This document shows positions 8,553 to 16,760 of a DNA stretch of 41,859 nt, piece after piece (positions within the stretch are counted from its first letter, which is position 1; every line of letters starts with the position of its first letter). Both the position numbers and the translations under genes were made by a program. A model generated the notes under the pieces. That model was not told where the DNA came from and did not search any database. It saw nothing but the letters and a program-made list of their open reading frames with translations. The stretch spans positions 1-41,859 of the forward strand of contig JBFWRL010000030.1 of the NCBI GenBank assembly GCA_050248915.1. The letters run 5' to 3'. The DNA is from GCA-2770975 sp050248915 (GTDB taxonomy: Bacteria > Cyanobacteriota > Sericytochromatia > UBA7694).

Positions 8553-9401
8553 TTAAATCAAACCCTCAAACAGATTTTGATACCGCTTGAGCACATTCTG
8601 CAGGGTTTCGAGCTTGGTCAAAACGCTCAGAATTTCATCGCTGTTGAGCTTTTCTTTTTCGGTCATTTCGCGGTAGACATTAACCTGCTGGGCCACTTCC
8701 ATGATCTCTTCGACCGGGCCGCGTTCACGGGAGAGGCTTTCGAGCTTTTGGTACATGGCACCGACTTCTTCTTCGGAATTCCAAATCCGCGACATGCGCT
8801 GCAAATAGGGATAGAGGCATTGGCCGAAGAGGTCTTGAAACTGCTGTTCGAGCCAGGCGATATCGTCTTTTTTGCTCAGGTCGTAGGTTTCGTTCCCCAT
8901 TTTGACCAAGAGCTGCCCTTCGGCTCCGCTCAGGGCGCCGCCATTTTGGGAGGAGACGCTTTGGGCATTGTTTGAAGAATTGCTTGGAGAATGGCCTTGG
9001 GAGCTGGTTTGGAGGGAAGCGCTTTCGCTAGGCTGGTTGGCTTCAACTGCGCTCGCTTCGGCAAAACTCTGGGAAGCAGAGCCCAAAGAACCTTGAGCAG
9101 AATCAGGTGCCCCCTGAGCGGAGCGTTGCATCGAGCTTGTCGAGGTATCGAAGGGGGCCGGGATTTGAATCCGTTGGTGTTCAATCGCCAGGTCCAGATC
9201 ATTGGGGCTGTCGTCTTGCAGATCGTTGCTCAATTCGAGGGTGCTGTCGAGGGTGCTTTCTTCTTCGTAGCTGCTGCCAAAGAGGGATGCGTTGCTGCTG
9301 GGGAGATCCACGGAATCATGCATTCTGGCGATATCTTCGAGGGTCAATTCATCTCCGGCTGAGACATCAGCGTCTGCCAAAGGGGCTTTATAATCTTCCA
9401 T
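8553..9401 (-). CDS. Acidic low-complexity/coiled-coil protein of unknown function
   Basis: The protein has 282 residues. Residues 1-75 are acidic, and about 80-160 are a Ser/Gln/Ala/Asn-rich low-complexity stretch likely to be disordered. Residues 165-282 look ordered and helical (DDIAWLEQQFQDLFGQCLYPYL, then a heptad-like region ending EILSVLTKLETLQNVLKRYQ). There is no signal peptide or membrane span. A clear ribosome site (GGAGAGAG) precedes the ATG. Part of the low-complexity stretch is encoded by a palindromic repeat (9109-9158). It lies 24 bp downstream of lepA and may share its transcript. The function is unknown. Confidence 0.75.
   Translation of the reverse strand: MEDYKAPLADADVSAGDELTLEDIARMHDSVDLPSSNASLFGSSYEEESTLDSTLELSNDLQDDSPNDLDLAIEHQRIQIPAPFDTSTSSMQRSAQGAPDSAQGSLGSASQSFAEASAVEANQPSESASLQTSSQGHSPSNSSNNAQSVSSQNGGALSGAEGQLLVKMGNETYDLSKKDDIAWLEQQFQDLFGQCLYPYLQRMSRIWNSEEEVGAMYQKLESLSRERGPVEEIMEVAQQVNVYREMTEKEKLNSDEILSVLTKLETLQNVLKRYQNLFEGLI
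9109..9158. repeat. REP-like palindromic repeat inside a coding region
   Basis: The outer arms are GCCCCCT (9109-9115) and AGGGGGC (9152-9158). Inside are CTGAGCGGAG and TCGAGCTTGTCGAGG. The left part and the TCGAAGGG end match the intergenic hairpin at 14321-14350. It is read in frame by the 8553-9401 gene as roughly PFDTSTSSMQRSAQGA. Confidence 0.6.
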
Positions 9402-9425
9402 CTCACTCTCTCCTTGTGTTTCAAC

Positions 9426-11228
9426 TTAATCTTGGCCGAGACGTAAAACGGCCATAAAGGCATCTTGGGGAATTTCAACTTTGCCGACCTGTTTCATACG
9501 CTTTTTGCCAGCTTTTTGTTTTTCCAGCAATTTGCGTTTGCGTGAAATATCGCCGCCATAACATTTGGCCAAAACGTTTTTGCGCATGGCTTTGACGGTT
9601 TCGCGGCTCACGACCCGGCTGCCAATCGCGGCCTGAATCGGGATTTCGAACATTTGGCGCGGAATAATCTCACGCAATTTGGCGGTCAGCTGACGGCCCA
9701 TAAACGGCGCTTTGTCGCGGGGCACAATCACCGAAAGGGCATCGACGATCTCGCCATTGAGCAAAATATCCAATTTGACCAGATCGGCTTCGCGCATACC
9801 GATCATTTCGTAGTCGAGGGAGGCATAGCCGCTGCTGCGGGATTTGAGCTGGTCGAAGAAGTCGGCCATCATTTCGTTCAGCGGCATTTCGTAGTGCATG
9901 ACCACGCGATCGGGGGTGGGGTAATCCATGCTGATAAAAATGCCCCGGCGGCTTTGGGCCAGGTCCATCATGGGGCCGACGTAGTCTTTGGGGGAGATCA
10001 CCGTGACATTGACGTAGGGCTCTTTCATGGTGTCGATATTTTGCGGCGCAGGCAAATTTTGGGGATTGTCGATCATGATCGTCTCTCCCGTGATGGTCTG
10101 AATCTCATAGATAACGCTGGGCGCAGTGGCAATCAGGGAGAGATTGTATTCCCGCTCCAGGCGCTCTTGGATGATCTCCATATGCAGCAGCCCTAAAAAT
10201 CCGCAGCGGAAGCCAAAGCCCAGCGCGTTGGAGGTTTCGGGTTCAAAGGAGAGGGCGGCATCGTTGAGTTGCAGCTTATTCAGGGCCTCTTTGAGTTCTT
10301 CATAATCGTCGGACTCAACGGGGTAGAGGCCACAAAAAACCATCGGAATCGCTGGGCGGTAGCCGGGCCAGCCTGCTTCTGCGGGTCTTTCGGAATGGGT
10401 GATGGTATCGCCCACGCGGGCGTGTTGCACGTCTTTGATCTCTGCTGAGAAATAACCCGTCTCACCTGCGCGCAGGCCTTCAACGGGCGTGCGGTGGGGC
10501 AAAAGCACCCCCAATTCGGTTACGCTGTAGTTTTTTTCTGAAGCCATAAAGCGGATTTTGTCATGGTTGCCCAGACTGCCTTCAAAGATCCTGAAATAGA
10601 CCACGGTACCGCGGTAGGTATCGTAGACCGAGTCAAAGATCAGGGCCTGCAAGGGGGCATCAAGGTCGCCTTTGGGTGGCGGAACGCGGAAGACAATGGC
10701 TTCGAGTAAATCTTGAATACCAATGCCCTCTTTGGCGCTGCAGAGAACGACCTCATCCGGGTCGAGGCCCAACTCGGCAATCTGCAATTTGACCCGATCC
10801 ACATCGGCACTGGGCAGGTCGATTTTGTTGATCACCGGCACAATTTCGAGGTCGTGTTCCAGTGCCAAATAGAGATTGGCAATGGTTTGGGCCTCAACCC
10901 CTTGGGTGGCATCGATGATCAAGAGTGCGCCTTCGCAGGCCGCCAAGCTGCGCGAAACTTCGTAGGTAAAGTCCACGTGGCCTGGGGTGTCGATCAAATT
11001 GAGGATATACGGTTTGCCGTCTGATGCTGTGTAGTTCAGTCGGGCCGATTGGGACTTGATCGTAATTCCCCGCTCGCGCTCAATATCCAGGCTGTCGAGC
11101 ACCTGGGCCACCATCTCGCGTTGCGAGAGTGCGCCTGTAAATTCAATCAGGCGGTCGGCCAGGGTCGATTTGCCGTGGTCAATATGGGCAATGATCGAGA
11201 AATTGCGGATCGATTCAATATAACTCAT
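9426..11228 (-). CDS. lepA: Elongation factor 4 (LepA GTPase)
   Basis: The 600-residue protein is full length for LepA. The G domain shows the P-loop AHIDHGKST (residues 14-22), the G3 motif DTPGH and the G4 motif NKIDLP. The LepA-specific C-terminal domain ends with the conserved GDISRKRKLLEKQKAGKKRM. LepA is a ribosome-binding translational GTPase that back-translocates or remodels ribosomes and helps 30S biogenesis. It lies 11 bp after gyrA on the same strand and is probably cotranscribed with it. All key motifs are intact. Confidence 0.98.
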   Translation of the reverse strand: MSYIESIRNFSIIAHIDHGKSTLADRLIEFTGALSQREMVAQVLDSLDIERERGITIKSQSARLNYTASDGKPYILNLIDTPGHVDFTYEVSRSLAACEGALLIIDATQGVEAQTIANLYLALEHDLEIVPVINKIDLPSADVDRVKLQIAELGLDPDEVVLCSAKEGIGIQDLLEAIVFRVPPPKGDLDAPLQALIFDSVYDTYRGTVVYFRIFEGSLGNHDKIRFMASEKNYSVTELGVLLPHRTPVEGLRAGETGYFSAEIKDVQHARVGDTITHSERPAEAGWPGYRPAIPMVFCGLYPVESDDYEELKEALNKLQLNDAALSFEPETSNALGFGFRCGFLGLLHMEIIQERLEREYNLSLIATAPSVIYEIQTITGETIMIDNPQNLPAPQNIDTMKEPYVNVTVISPKDYVGPMMDLAQSRRGIFISMDYPTPDRVVMHYEMPLNEMMADFFDQLKSRSSGYASLDYEMIGMREADLVKLDILLNGEIVDALSVIVPRDKAPFMGRQLTAKLREIIPRQMFEIPIQAAIGSRVVSRETVKAMRKNVLAKCYGGDISRKRKLLEKQKAGKKRMKQVGKVEIPQDAFMAVLRLGQD

Positions 11229-11239
11229 GCAGGTTTCTT

Positions 11240-13774
11240 CTAATTTTGGCTTATTTCAGTGGCTTCGATTGTGATCGCCTCACCAGTTTCAGTGGCTTCC
11301 AGCAAGGCCTCTGGGGCTGTGTTGGGATCGATCACCTGTTCGGCAATCAGGCCAATGGCCACGATCAGATCGCCTTCGCTCAAGCGCTGAACCGTGACCC
11401 CTTTGGTCGAGCGGCTGTAGACGCTGATATCGCGGACGTGCTGACGAATGACGACGCCTTGCGCTGTCACGACAATCAACTCTTCGTTGCCGTTGACGGC
11501 CAGCAAGCTGGCCACTTTGCCATCGCGGCGCAGTTTGATATTGATAATCCCGGAACCGGCGCGGCTCTGCAGGCGGTAATCTTCAATTTCGGTACGTTTG
11601 CCATAGCCATTGTTGCTCACGGTCAAGATGGTTTGACCCGGCTGCGGTGTGGCCATGCCAACAACCACATCGTCTTTTTTCAGCTGGATCGCTTTGACCC
11701 CGCGTGAGGTTCGGCCTGTGGGGCGCACATCTTGTTCGGAGAATTGAATCGCCATACCGTTGGCGGTGCCAATTAAGACATTTTGATTGCCATCGGTCAG
11801 GGCGACCCAGCCCAAAACGTCGTTTTCGTCGAGGTTGACGGTGATCAAGCCAGCCCGGCGGATATTGCGGTAGGCATTCAGCGGGGTCTTTTTGATAATG
11901 CCCTGGCGGGTCAACATCACCAAATTTTTGTCTGCGGCAAATTCCCGCACGGGGATCATGGCTGTCACTTCTTCACCTTCACGGAATTGAAGCAAATTGG
12001 CCACGCTATTGCCTTTGGACTGGCGGCTGGTCTCGGGGATCTCGTAAGATTTGAGGTTGTACACGATGCCCTGATTGGTGAAAAACAGGAGTGAATCGTG
12101 GCTGTTGGTGATCGCAAATTGGGCGATATAGTCCTCGTCGCGGGTTTGAATACCCGAGACACCCCGGCCTCCGCGTTTTTGCTGCTCAAAGCTGTCGAGG
12201 TGACTGCGTTTGATATACCCTTGGCGGGTCATAAACACGACCATGGGTTCATCGGGAATCAGATCTTCGTAGGTGAAGTCGCCGGGATCGTCTTCCAGGC
12301 GCGAGCGACGGCCATCTTCGTAGGTCGCGGCCAGCTTTTCCAGCTCTTCGCGAATGATGGCATTGACGCGTTCGGGGGTGGCAAGAATGTGTTGCAAATC
12401 GCCAATTTGACCGGCCAAATCGTCGCGTTCAGCTTCGAGTTTTTTCTGTTCCAGACCGTTTAAGCGGCGCAATTGCATATCCAAAACGGCGGTGGCTTGG
12501 CGCTCGCTCAGATCAAATTTTTCGATCAGTCCAGCGAGGGCCTCTTGGGTGCCTTGGGAGGCGCGAATCAGCTCGATCACGGCGTCGAGATTGTCGAGCA
12601 CCTTGAGAAAGCCGGTCACCAAATGGGCCCGCTGTTCGGCTTTGTCTAAGAAAAACTGGGTGCGGCGGCGAATGACTTCGACGCGGTGTTTGAGAAACTC
12701 GCTCAAAATGTCTTTGAGGCTCAGCAGGCGGGGTTGGTTGTTGACCAAGGCCACCATATTGTAATTGTAATTGGACTGCAGCCGGGTCTGCTGGTAGAGA
12801 TTGTTCAACACGACCTGGGCGTTGGCATCGCGGCGCAACTCAATGCAGATGCGCATGCCGGTGCGATCGGATTCGTCGCGCAGATCGGCAATGCCTTCGA
12901 GTTTGCCGGTCTGAACCAGATCGGCAATATGCTCGACCAGGGTGGTTTTGTTGAGTTGGAAAGGGATCTCTTTGACCAAGAGGCGGTCGCGTTCGCGGCC
13001 TTGGCCCTCTTCAAATTCGATCACGGCGCGCACGGTGACTTTGCCTCGGCCTGTTTCGAAGGCCTCGCGAATGCCGCGATTGCCCAAGATAATCCCGCCA
13101 GTGGGAAAGTCGGGGCCCTTGACGAAGTCCATCAGATCGAGAACGGTGGCATCGGGGTTGTCCATCAGGTGGATGGCGCCTTCACAGACTTCTTTGAGGT
13201 TGTGGGGGGCGATTTCGGTGGCCATGCCGACGGCAATGCCGGTGACGCCATTGATCAGCAAATTGGGGCCTTTGCTGGGCATCACCAACGGCTCTTCGAG
13301 CGAGCCGTCAAAGTTGGGGGTGAAGTCGATGGTGTTGCAGTCGAGATCTTGCAGCATTTCCATGGCAAATTTGGAGAGGCGGGCCTCGGTATAACGCATG
13401 GCGGCTGCGGAGTCGCCGTCAATCGAACCAAAGTTGCCCTGGCCGTCGACCATCATGTGGCGCAGGGAGAAAGTCTGGGCCATACGCACCATGGTGTCGT
13501 AAACAGCGGAGTCGCCGTGGGGGTGGTATTTACCCAAAACTTCCCCGACGATACGGGCGGATTTTTTAAAGGGTTTGTCGGGGGTCATGCCCATTTCGTG
13601 CATGGCGAAGAGAATGCGCCGGTGAACGGGTTTGAGCCCGTCACGCACATCTGGGAGCGCCCGTGATACGATGACAGACATCGCGTAGTCCATGAAGGAC
13701 TGCTTCATTTCGTCTTGAATCGTCACAAAAGGGCGGGATTCCTGCTCGGCAGGTGGCGCGAGATCGGTGGTCAT
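11240..13774 (-). CDS. gyrA: DNA gyrase subunit A
   Basis: The 844-residue protein is full length. The DNA-cleaving tyrosine is Y128 in AAMRYTEARLS. The quinolone-resistance region KYHPHGDSAVYDTMVRMAQ has the sensitive-type S89 and D93 (E. coli S83 and D87). The GyrA box of the C-terminal wrapping domain is present as QQKRGGRGVSG, which separates gyrase from topoisomerase IV. With GyrB, encoded elsewhere, it introduces negative supercoils. The promoter at 13805-13833 and a ribosome site (CAGGAGAA) support the ATG at 13774. The C-terminus ends in an acidic Glu/Thr-rich tail. Confidence 0.98.
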   Translation of the reverse strand: MTTDLAPPAEQESRPFVTIQDEMKQSFMDYAMSVIVSRALPDVRDGLKPVHRRILFAMHEMGMTPDKPFKKSARIVGEVLGKYHPHGDSAVYDTMVRMAQTFSLRHMMVDGQGNFGSIDGDSAAAMRYTEARLSKFAMEMLQDLDCNTIDFTPNFDGSLEEPLVMPSKGPNLLINGVTGIAVGMATEIAPHNLKEVCEGAIHLMDNPDATVLDLMDFVKGPDFPTGGIILGNRGIREAFETGRGKVTVRAVIEFEEGQGRERDRLLVKEIPFQLNKTTLVEHIADLVQTGKLEGIADLRDESDRTGMRICIELRRDANAQVVLNNLYQQTRLQSNYNYNMVALVNNQPRLLSLKDILSEFLKHRVEVIRRRTQFFLDKAEQRAHLVTGFLKVLDNLDAVIELIRASQGTQEALAGLIEKFDLSERQATAVLDMQLRRLNGLEQKKLEAERDDLAGQIGDLQHILATPERVNAIIREELEKLAATYEDGRRSRLEDDPGDFTYEDLIPDEPMVVFMTRQGYIKRSHLDSFEQQKRGGRGVSGIQTRDEDYIAQFAITNSHDSLLFFTNQGIVYNLKSYEIPETSRQSKGNSVANLLQFREGEEVTAMIPVREFAADKNLVMLTRQGIIKKTPLNAYRNIRRAGLITVNLDENDVLGWVALTDGNQNVLIGTANGMAIQFSEQDVRPTGRTSRGVKAIQLKKDDVVVGMATPQPGQTILTVSNNGYGKRTEIEDYRLQSRAGSGIINIKLRRDGKVASLLAVNGNEELIVVTAQGVVIRQHVRDISVYSRSTKGVTVQRLSEGDLIVAIGLIAEQVIDPNTAPEALLEATETGEAITIEATEISQN

Positions 13775-13804
13775 GGTTGGGATTTTCTCCTGAAGAACTG
13801 CATC

Positions 13805-13833
13805 ATTATACCGTGATTCTGCCCTGTTTCCAA
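13805..13833 (-). promoter_or_regulatory. Sigma-70-type promoter of gyrA-lepA
   Basis: On the minus strand, TTGGAA (13833-13828) and a perfect TATAAT (13810-13805) are separated by exactly 17 bp. The -10 box lies about 30 bases before the gyrA ATG. This is one of the best promoter matches in the window. Confidence 0.75.
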
Positions 13834-13843
13834 GCAGAAAGAG

Positions 13844-13878
13844 GGGCCAAAGGCCTGAATAAAAGCCCTTTTTGGCCC
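13844..13878. repeat. Inverted repeat upstream of gyrA
   Basis: GGGCCAAA (13844-13851) pairs with TTTGGCCC (13871-13878), and the next GG/CC can extend the stem around a small bulge. It lies just upstream of the gyrA -35 box, in the gap between divergent genes. It could be a regulator site or a cruciform sensitive to supercoiling; it is not obviously a terminator because no gene runs into it. Confidence 0.45.
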
Positions 13879-13946
13879 ACTAACTCCCAGCCAGATGCCC
13901 AGACTCCCTGTTAAAATAATTCAGATCACTTCAAGAGGTGTTTCCA

Positions 13947-14285
13947 ATGGCGATGAAAACCTGTCCCAGTTGCTACGTCGAATTGCAATTGGCGCAAAAA
14001 AATGGCATTGAAATCGACTATTGCCCCCAATGCCGGGGGGTGTGGCTGGATTATGGTGAACTGGAAAAAATCATCGAGCGCTCCAGTCAAATTGGGGCTG
14101 CGGCCCCCAATTATCCTCCCCCTTATCCGCCACCCGCTTATCCCCCTGCGGCGGCTTATCCCGATCCCCATGATCCTGGCTACGAAGAGGCCAAAGCAAC
14201 CTATCGCATGCACAAAAAAATGCGCAAACACAAACACCACCCATTGGCGAGTTTCCTCGAAGAAGTTTTTGACGTTTTTGATTAA
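13947..14285 (+). CDS. TFIIB-type zinc-ribbon protein
   Basis: The 112-residue protein begins MAMKTCPSCYVEL and carries two Cys pairs, C-P-S-C and C-P-Q-C-R-G-V-W-L-D. This is the signature of the zf-TFIIB family of small bacterial zinc-ribbon proteins. The middle is a Pro/Tyr/Ala-rich stretch of repeated PPPYPPPAYPP-like units. The C-terminus is basic, then acidic (LASFLEEVFDVFD). I chose ATG 13947 because AGAGG ends 9 bases before it; the GTG at 13938 abuts that site. The role is unknown; nucleic acid or protein binding is only an inference from the zinc ribbon. Confidence 0.85.
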   Translation: MAMKTCPSCYVELQLAQKNGIEIDYCPQCRGVWLDYGELEKIIERSSQIGAAAPNYPPPYPPPAYPPAAAYPDPHDPGYEEAKATYRMHKKMRKHKHHPLASFLEEVFDVFD

Positions 14286-14320
14286 ACAAAAACCGCTCTA
14301 GGCATTTGGGCCAAACCCTG

Positions 14321-14350
14321 ACGCTCCCTGAGCGGAGTCGAAGGGAGCGT
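14321..14350. repeat. 9-bp-stem hairpin, REP-like, between convergent genes
   Basis: ACGCTCCCT (14321-14329) and AGGGAGCGT (14342-14350) form a perfect 9-bp stem around a 12-base loop GAGCGGAGTCGA. It lies between convergent genes and touches the stop codon of the minus-strand lipoprotein, so it may end transcription from one or both sides, although no T-run follows. The core CCCTGAGCGGAG recurs at 9111-9122. Confidence 0.6.
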
Positions 14351-15297
14351 TAGCTGGTGCTGTCGTAAGCGGGGTCGGCGATTACCTGACGGGGATCGCG
14401 GCCATCGGGGCTCATGCTCCAGACATCTGTACTGCCGCTGCGATCAGAGGTGAAGAGAATCCGGCCATTGGGCCACATCACAGGGCTGCGATTGAGGAAC
14501 ATCTGGTTGGCTGTGAGTTCGCGCAGATCGGAGCCGTCGCGGTTCATGCGGTAAATGCCAAAATTGCCACCTTCGCTGCTGCTGGCTGAAAAGACAATCC
14601 GCGGCTGGGTGTAAAAGCCAAAAGTTGGCAACATCGTCGTGCGGTTGGTAAAACGCGCGTCTTTGTCGGGATAGGTGGGTGAGACCAAGGCAATTTCTTT
14701 GATATTTTTGGTGCTGCTGGTCAATTGGGTGGGCATGCTGCCATCGGGGCCCATTTTCCAGATTTCCCATTTGGAGGAGCGCGAAGAGGTGAAATAGATA
14801 TGGCCATCATCGCCGACCACGGGGTAATCGTTATAGACCGAACCAAAAGTCAGACGGCGCACGTCACTGCCATCGGGATTCATTGAAAAGACATGGGGCT
14901 TCACAAAGCGGTCGGAGATAAAGACAATCCGGCCATCGGGGGCGGGAAAAGGCCGGTAATTGTTGACCGCCGGGTCTGAGGTCAGGGCTTTGAGATCGCT
15001 CCCATCCCAGTCCATGCTGTAGAGCTGCCAGGTGCCTGTGCGCCGCGAAGAGAAGACAATCCGGCCATCTATCCCGACACGGGGAGTGGCATCGTCGGTG
15101 GCATCGTTGGTGAGTTGCCGGACATTTTGGCCCTGCATATCGGAGATGTAAATATCGTTGGCACCGCTGCGGGATGACACAAACACAAAGTGGTCCATCC
15201 AGAAGTCGCTGCCCTGTTGCTGGCTGGCGCAGCCAGCGAAACTCAGACTGGCCAGGGCGGCCAATCCAATGCCCAGAATATGTCTTGCTTGCCTCAT
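14350..15297 (-). CDS. TolB-like beta-propeller lipoprotein
   Basis: The 315-residue protein starts with a lipoprotein signal; the lipobox LSFAGC places the lipidated Cys at residue 23. The rest is built of about six repeats of the form GRIVF-S-S-R-x-G-x-x-x-(I/L)Y-x-M-D-x-DGS-x-x-x-LT. These are PD40/TolB-type propeller blades, for example RIVFSSRRTGTWQLYSMDWD. Such proteins act at the cell envelope and bind partners rather than catalyse a reaction. It is shorter than TolB and lacks the TolB N-terminal domain, so I do not call it tolB. It is divergent from puuD. Confidence 0.85.
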   Translation of the reverse strand: MRQARHILGIGLAALASLSFAGCASQQQGSDFWMDHFVFVSSRSGANDIYISDMQGQNVRQLTNDATDDATPRVGIDGRIVFSSRRTGTWQLYSMDWDGSDLKALTSDPAVNNYRPFPAPDGRIVFISDRFVKPHVFSMNPDGSDVRRLTFGSVYNDYPVVGDDGHIYFTSSRSSKWEIWKMGPDGSMPTQLTSSTKNIKEIALVSPTYPDKDARFTNRTTMLPTFGFYTQPRIVFSASSSEGGNFGIYRMNRDGSDLRELTANQMFLNRSPVMWPNGRILFTSDRSGSTDVWSMSPDGRDPRQVIADPAYDSTS

Positions 15298-15420
15298 ATA
15301 GTCTCTGTTACTGCCTTTAATTGCAAGTATTTTAACATATCCCTTGCCGCGGAGCTGTGTTTTTTTTCACTGGAGCCTGTAATCCTGTCACAGCCTTTGC
15401 CCATTCTTCTGTGCGATGCT

Positions 15421-15448
15421 TTGTGAAACGCCCATCACTCGCTATAAT
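15421..15448 (+). promoter_or_regulatory. Sigma-70-type promoter of puuD
   Basis: TATAAT at 15443-15448 is preceded by TTGTGA at 15421-15426 with a 16-bp spacer. The -10 box lies about 30 bases before the puuD ATG, which has a strong GGAGG ribosome site at 15469-15473. Confidence 0.65.
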
Positions 15449-15478
15449 AGGCAAAATGCTGATTAACCGGAGGCCCAC

Positions 15479-16684
15479 ATGCCCGCCCATTTAAATGAAT
15501 GGCTCAACCTGATCATCCGCTGGATGCACCTGATTGCAGGGATCTCGTGGATTGGCAGCTCTTTTTTCTTTATGTGGATGGACAGCCATCTCGAAGAGCC
15601 CAAAGAGCGCAGCGATCGCAAAAAAGATGTTGAAGGTGAGTTGTGGATGGTTCACAGCGGGGGCTTTTATCTGGTCGAAAAATACCTGATCAAACCCGGT
15701 TGGGTGCCCGACAAACTGCATTGGTTCAAATGGGAAGCGACCTTTACCTGGATCACCGGCTTTTTTCTCTTGGGCATTGTCTATTATATGGGCGGGGGTC
15801 TCTACCTGATCAAACCCGAATCCGGAATCTCTTCGGGGGTGGCCACAGCCATTGGTCTGGGCGCTTTGGCCGGTTCTTGGTTGGTTTATGATCTCCTGTG
15901 GAAATATGTCTTTGCCAACAATGCCAAGGTCGGCTCTGCGGTCTCGTTTGCTCTGGCGATGGGGATTGCCTACGGCCTGAGCCAGGTCTTCAGTGGACGA
16001 GGCATGTTTATCCATATCGGCGCGATCTTTGGCACCCTGATGGTGGCCAATGTCTGGATGCGGATTTTGCCCGCCCAGCAAAAGATGATCGATGCCACCC
16101 AGCGCGGTGAGGTGCCCGATTATACCCCCGGCATTCGCGCCAAACAGCGCTCGGTACACAATAATTACATGACCTTTCCGGTCTTGTTCATTATGTTGAG
16201 CAACCATTTTCCCAGCACCTATGGCCATACCCACAATTGGCTGATTCTGGCAGGGATCATTGTCTGCGGCGCAGGCATTCGCCACTTTATGAATGTCAAA
16301 ACCCCGCTGAGCAAAGCGGCCTTGGTGACTTCGATTGCCGGTTTGTTTGGGCTCTTCTTTTACACAGCCCCGCCAACGCTGCCTACCGCTTCGGCCAACT
16401 CTCAGGTGCCAGCGGCTGAAAAAGTCGATTTTGCGCAAGTGCAGACAATCATGCAAAACCGCTGTAGCACCTGCCATGCTGCCAAGCCCACCGATGAGGT
16501 CTTCAAAACTGCGCCCCAAGGCGCCATGTTTGATACCCCAGTCCAGATCAAAAGTTATGCCGATAAAATCAAGGCCCGCGCTGTGGACTCTGAAACCATG
16601 CCACTGGGCAATAAAACCGGCATGACCAAAGAAGAGCGCAAATTGCTCGGACTCTGGATTGAACAAGGGGCCCATATTCCTTAG
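15479..16684 (+). CDS. puuD: Membrane urate oxidase with cytochrome c domain (PuuD type)
   Basis: The 401-residue protein has an N-terminal integral membrane domain of about eight helices with WMHLIAGISWIGSSFFFMWMD, the conserved start of the PuuD/Urate_ox_N family. A C-terminal c-type cytochrome domain follows, with heme motif C329-S-T-C332-H333 and a likely axial Met in DSETMPLGN. Family members oxidise urate to 5-hydroxyisourate and pass electrons to the respiratory chain instead of making peroxide. No other purine-degradation gene lies nearby. Some homologues are annotated only as urate hydroxylase or cytochrome c domain proteins; the two-part architecture supports PuuD. Confidence 0.88.
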   Translation: MPAHLNEWLNLIIRWMHLIAGISWIGSSFFFMWMDSHLEEPKERSDRKKDVEGELWMVHSGGFYLVEKYLIKPGWVPDKLHWFKWEATFTWITGFFLLGIVYYMGGGLYLIKPESGISSGVATAIGLGALAGSWLVYDLLWKYVFANNAKVGSAVSFALAMGIAYGLSQVFSGRGMFIHIGAIFGTLMVANVWMRILPAQQKMIDATQRGEVPDYTPGIRAKQRSVHNNYMTFPVLFIMLSNHFPSTYGHTHNWLILAGIIVCGAGIRHFMNVKTPLSKAALVTSIAGLFGLFFYTAPPTLPTASANSQVPAAEKVDFAQVQTIMQNRCSTCHAAKPTDEVFKTAPQGAMFDTPVQIKSYADKIKARAVDSETMPLGNKTGMTKEERKLLGLWIEQGAHIP

Positions 16685-16690
16685 CGGCAG

Positions 16691-16735
16691 TCGTGAGAGA
16701 GGGCTGGTAAACTGGAGTCCAGTGAGTTCTCACGA
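16691..16735. repeat. Nested inverted repeats in the pyrG leader
   Basis: TCGTGAGA (16691-16698) and TCTCACGA (16728-16735) form an 8-bp outer stem. Inside it, ACTGGA-G-TCCAGT (16711-16723) is a second perfect palindrome. The structure fills most of the 76-bp gap between puuD and pyrG. It may be the puuD terminator or a leader element controlling pyrG; no T-run follows it directly. Confidence 0.5.
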
Positions 16736-16760
16736 TTATCGCTTTTAAGGCAGTTAGTTT

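Noticed and set aside
12686..13666. 326-codon plus-strand frame
   Set aside because: It is antisense to gyrA, whose motifs are all intact. It is a by-product of codon bias.
15491..16675. 394-codon minus-strand frame
   Set aside because: It is antisense to puuD, which has a promoter, ribosome site and heme motif. The antisense product has no recognisable domain.
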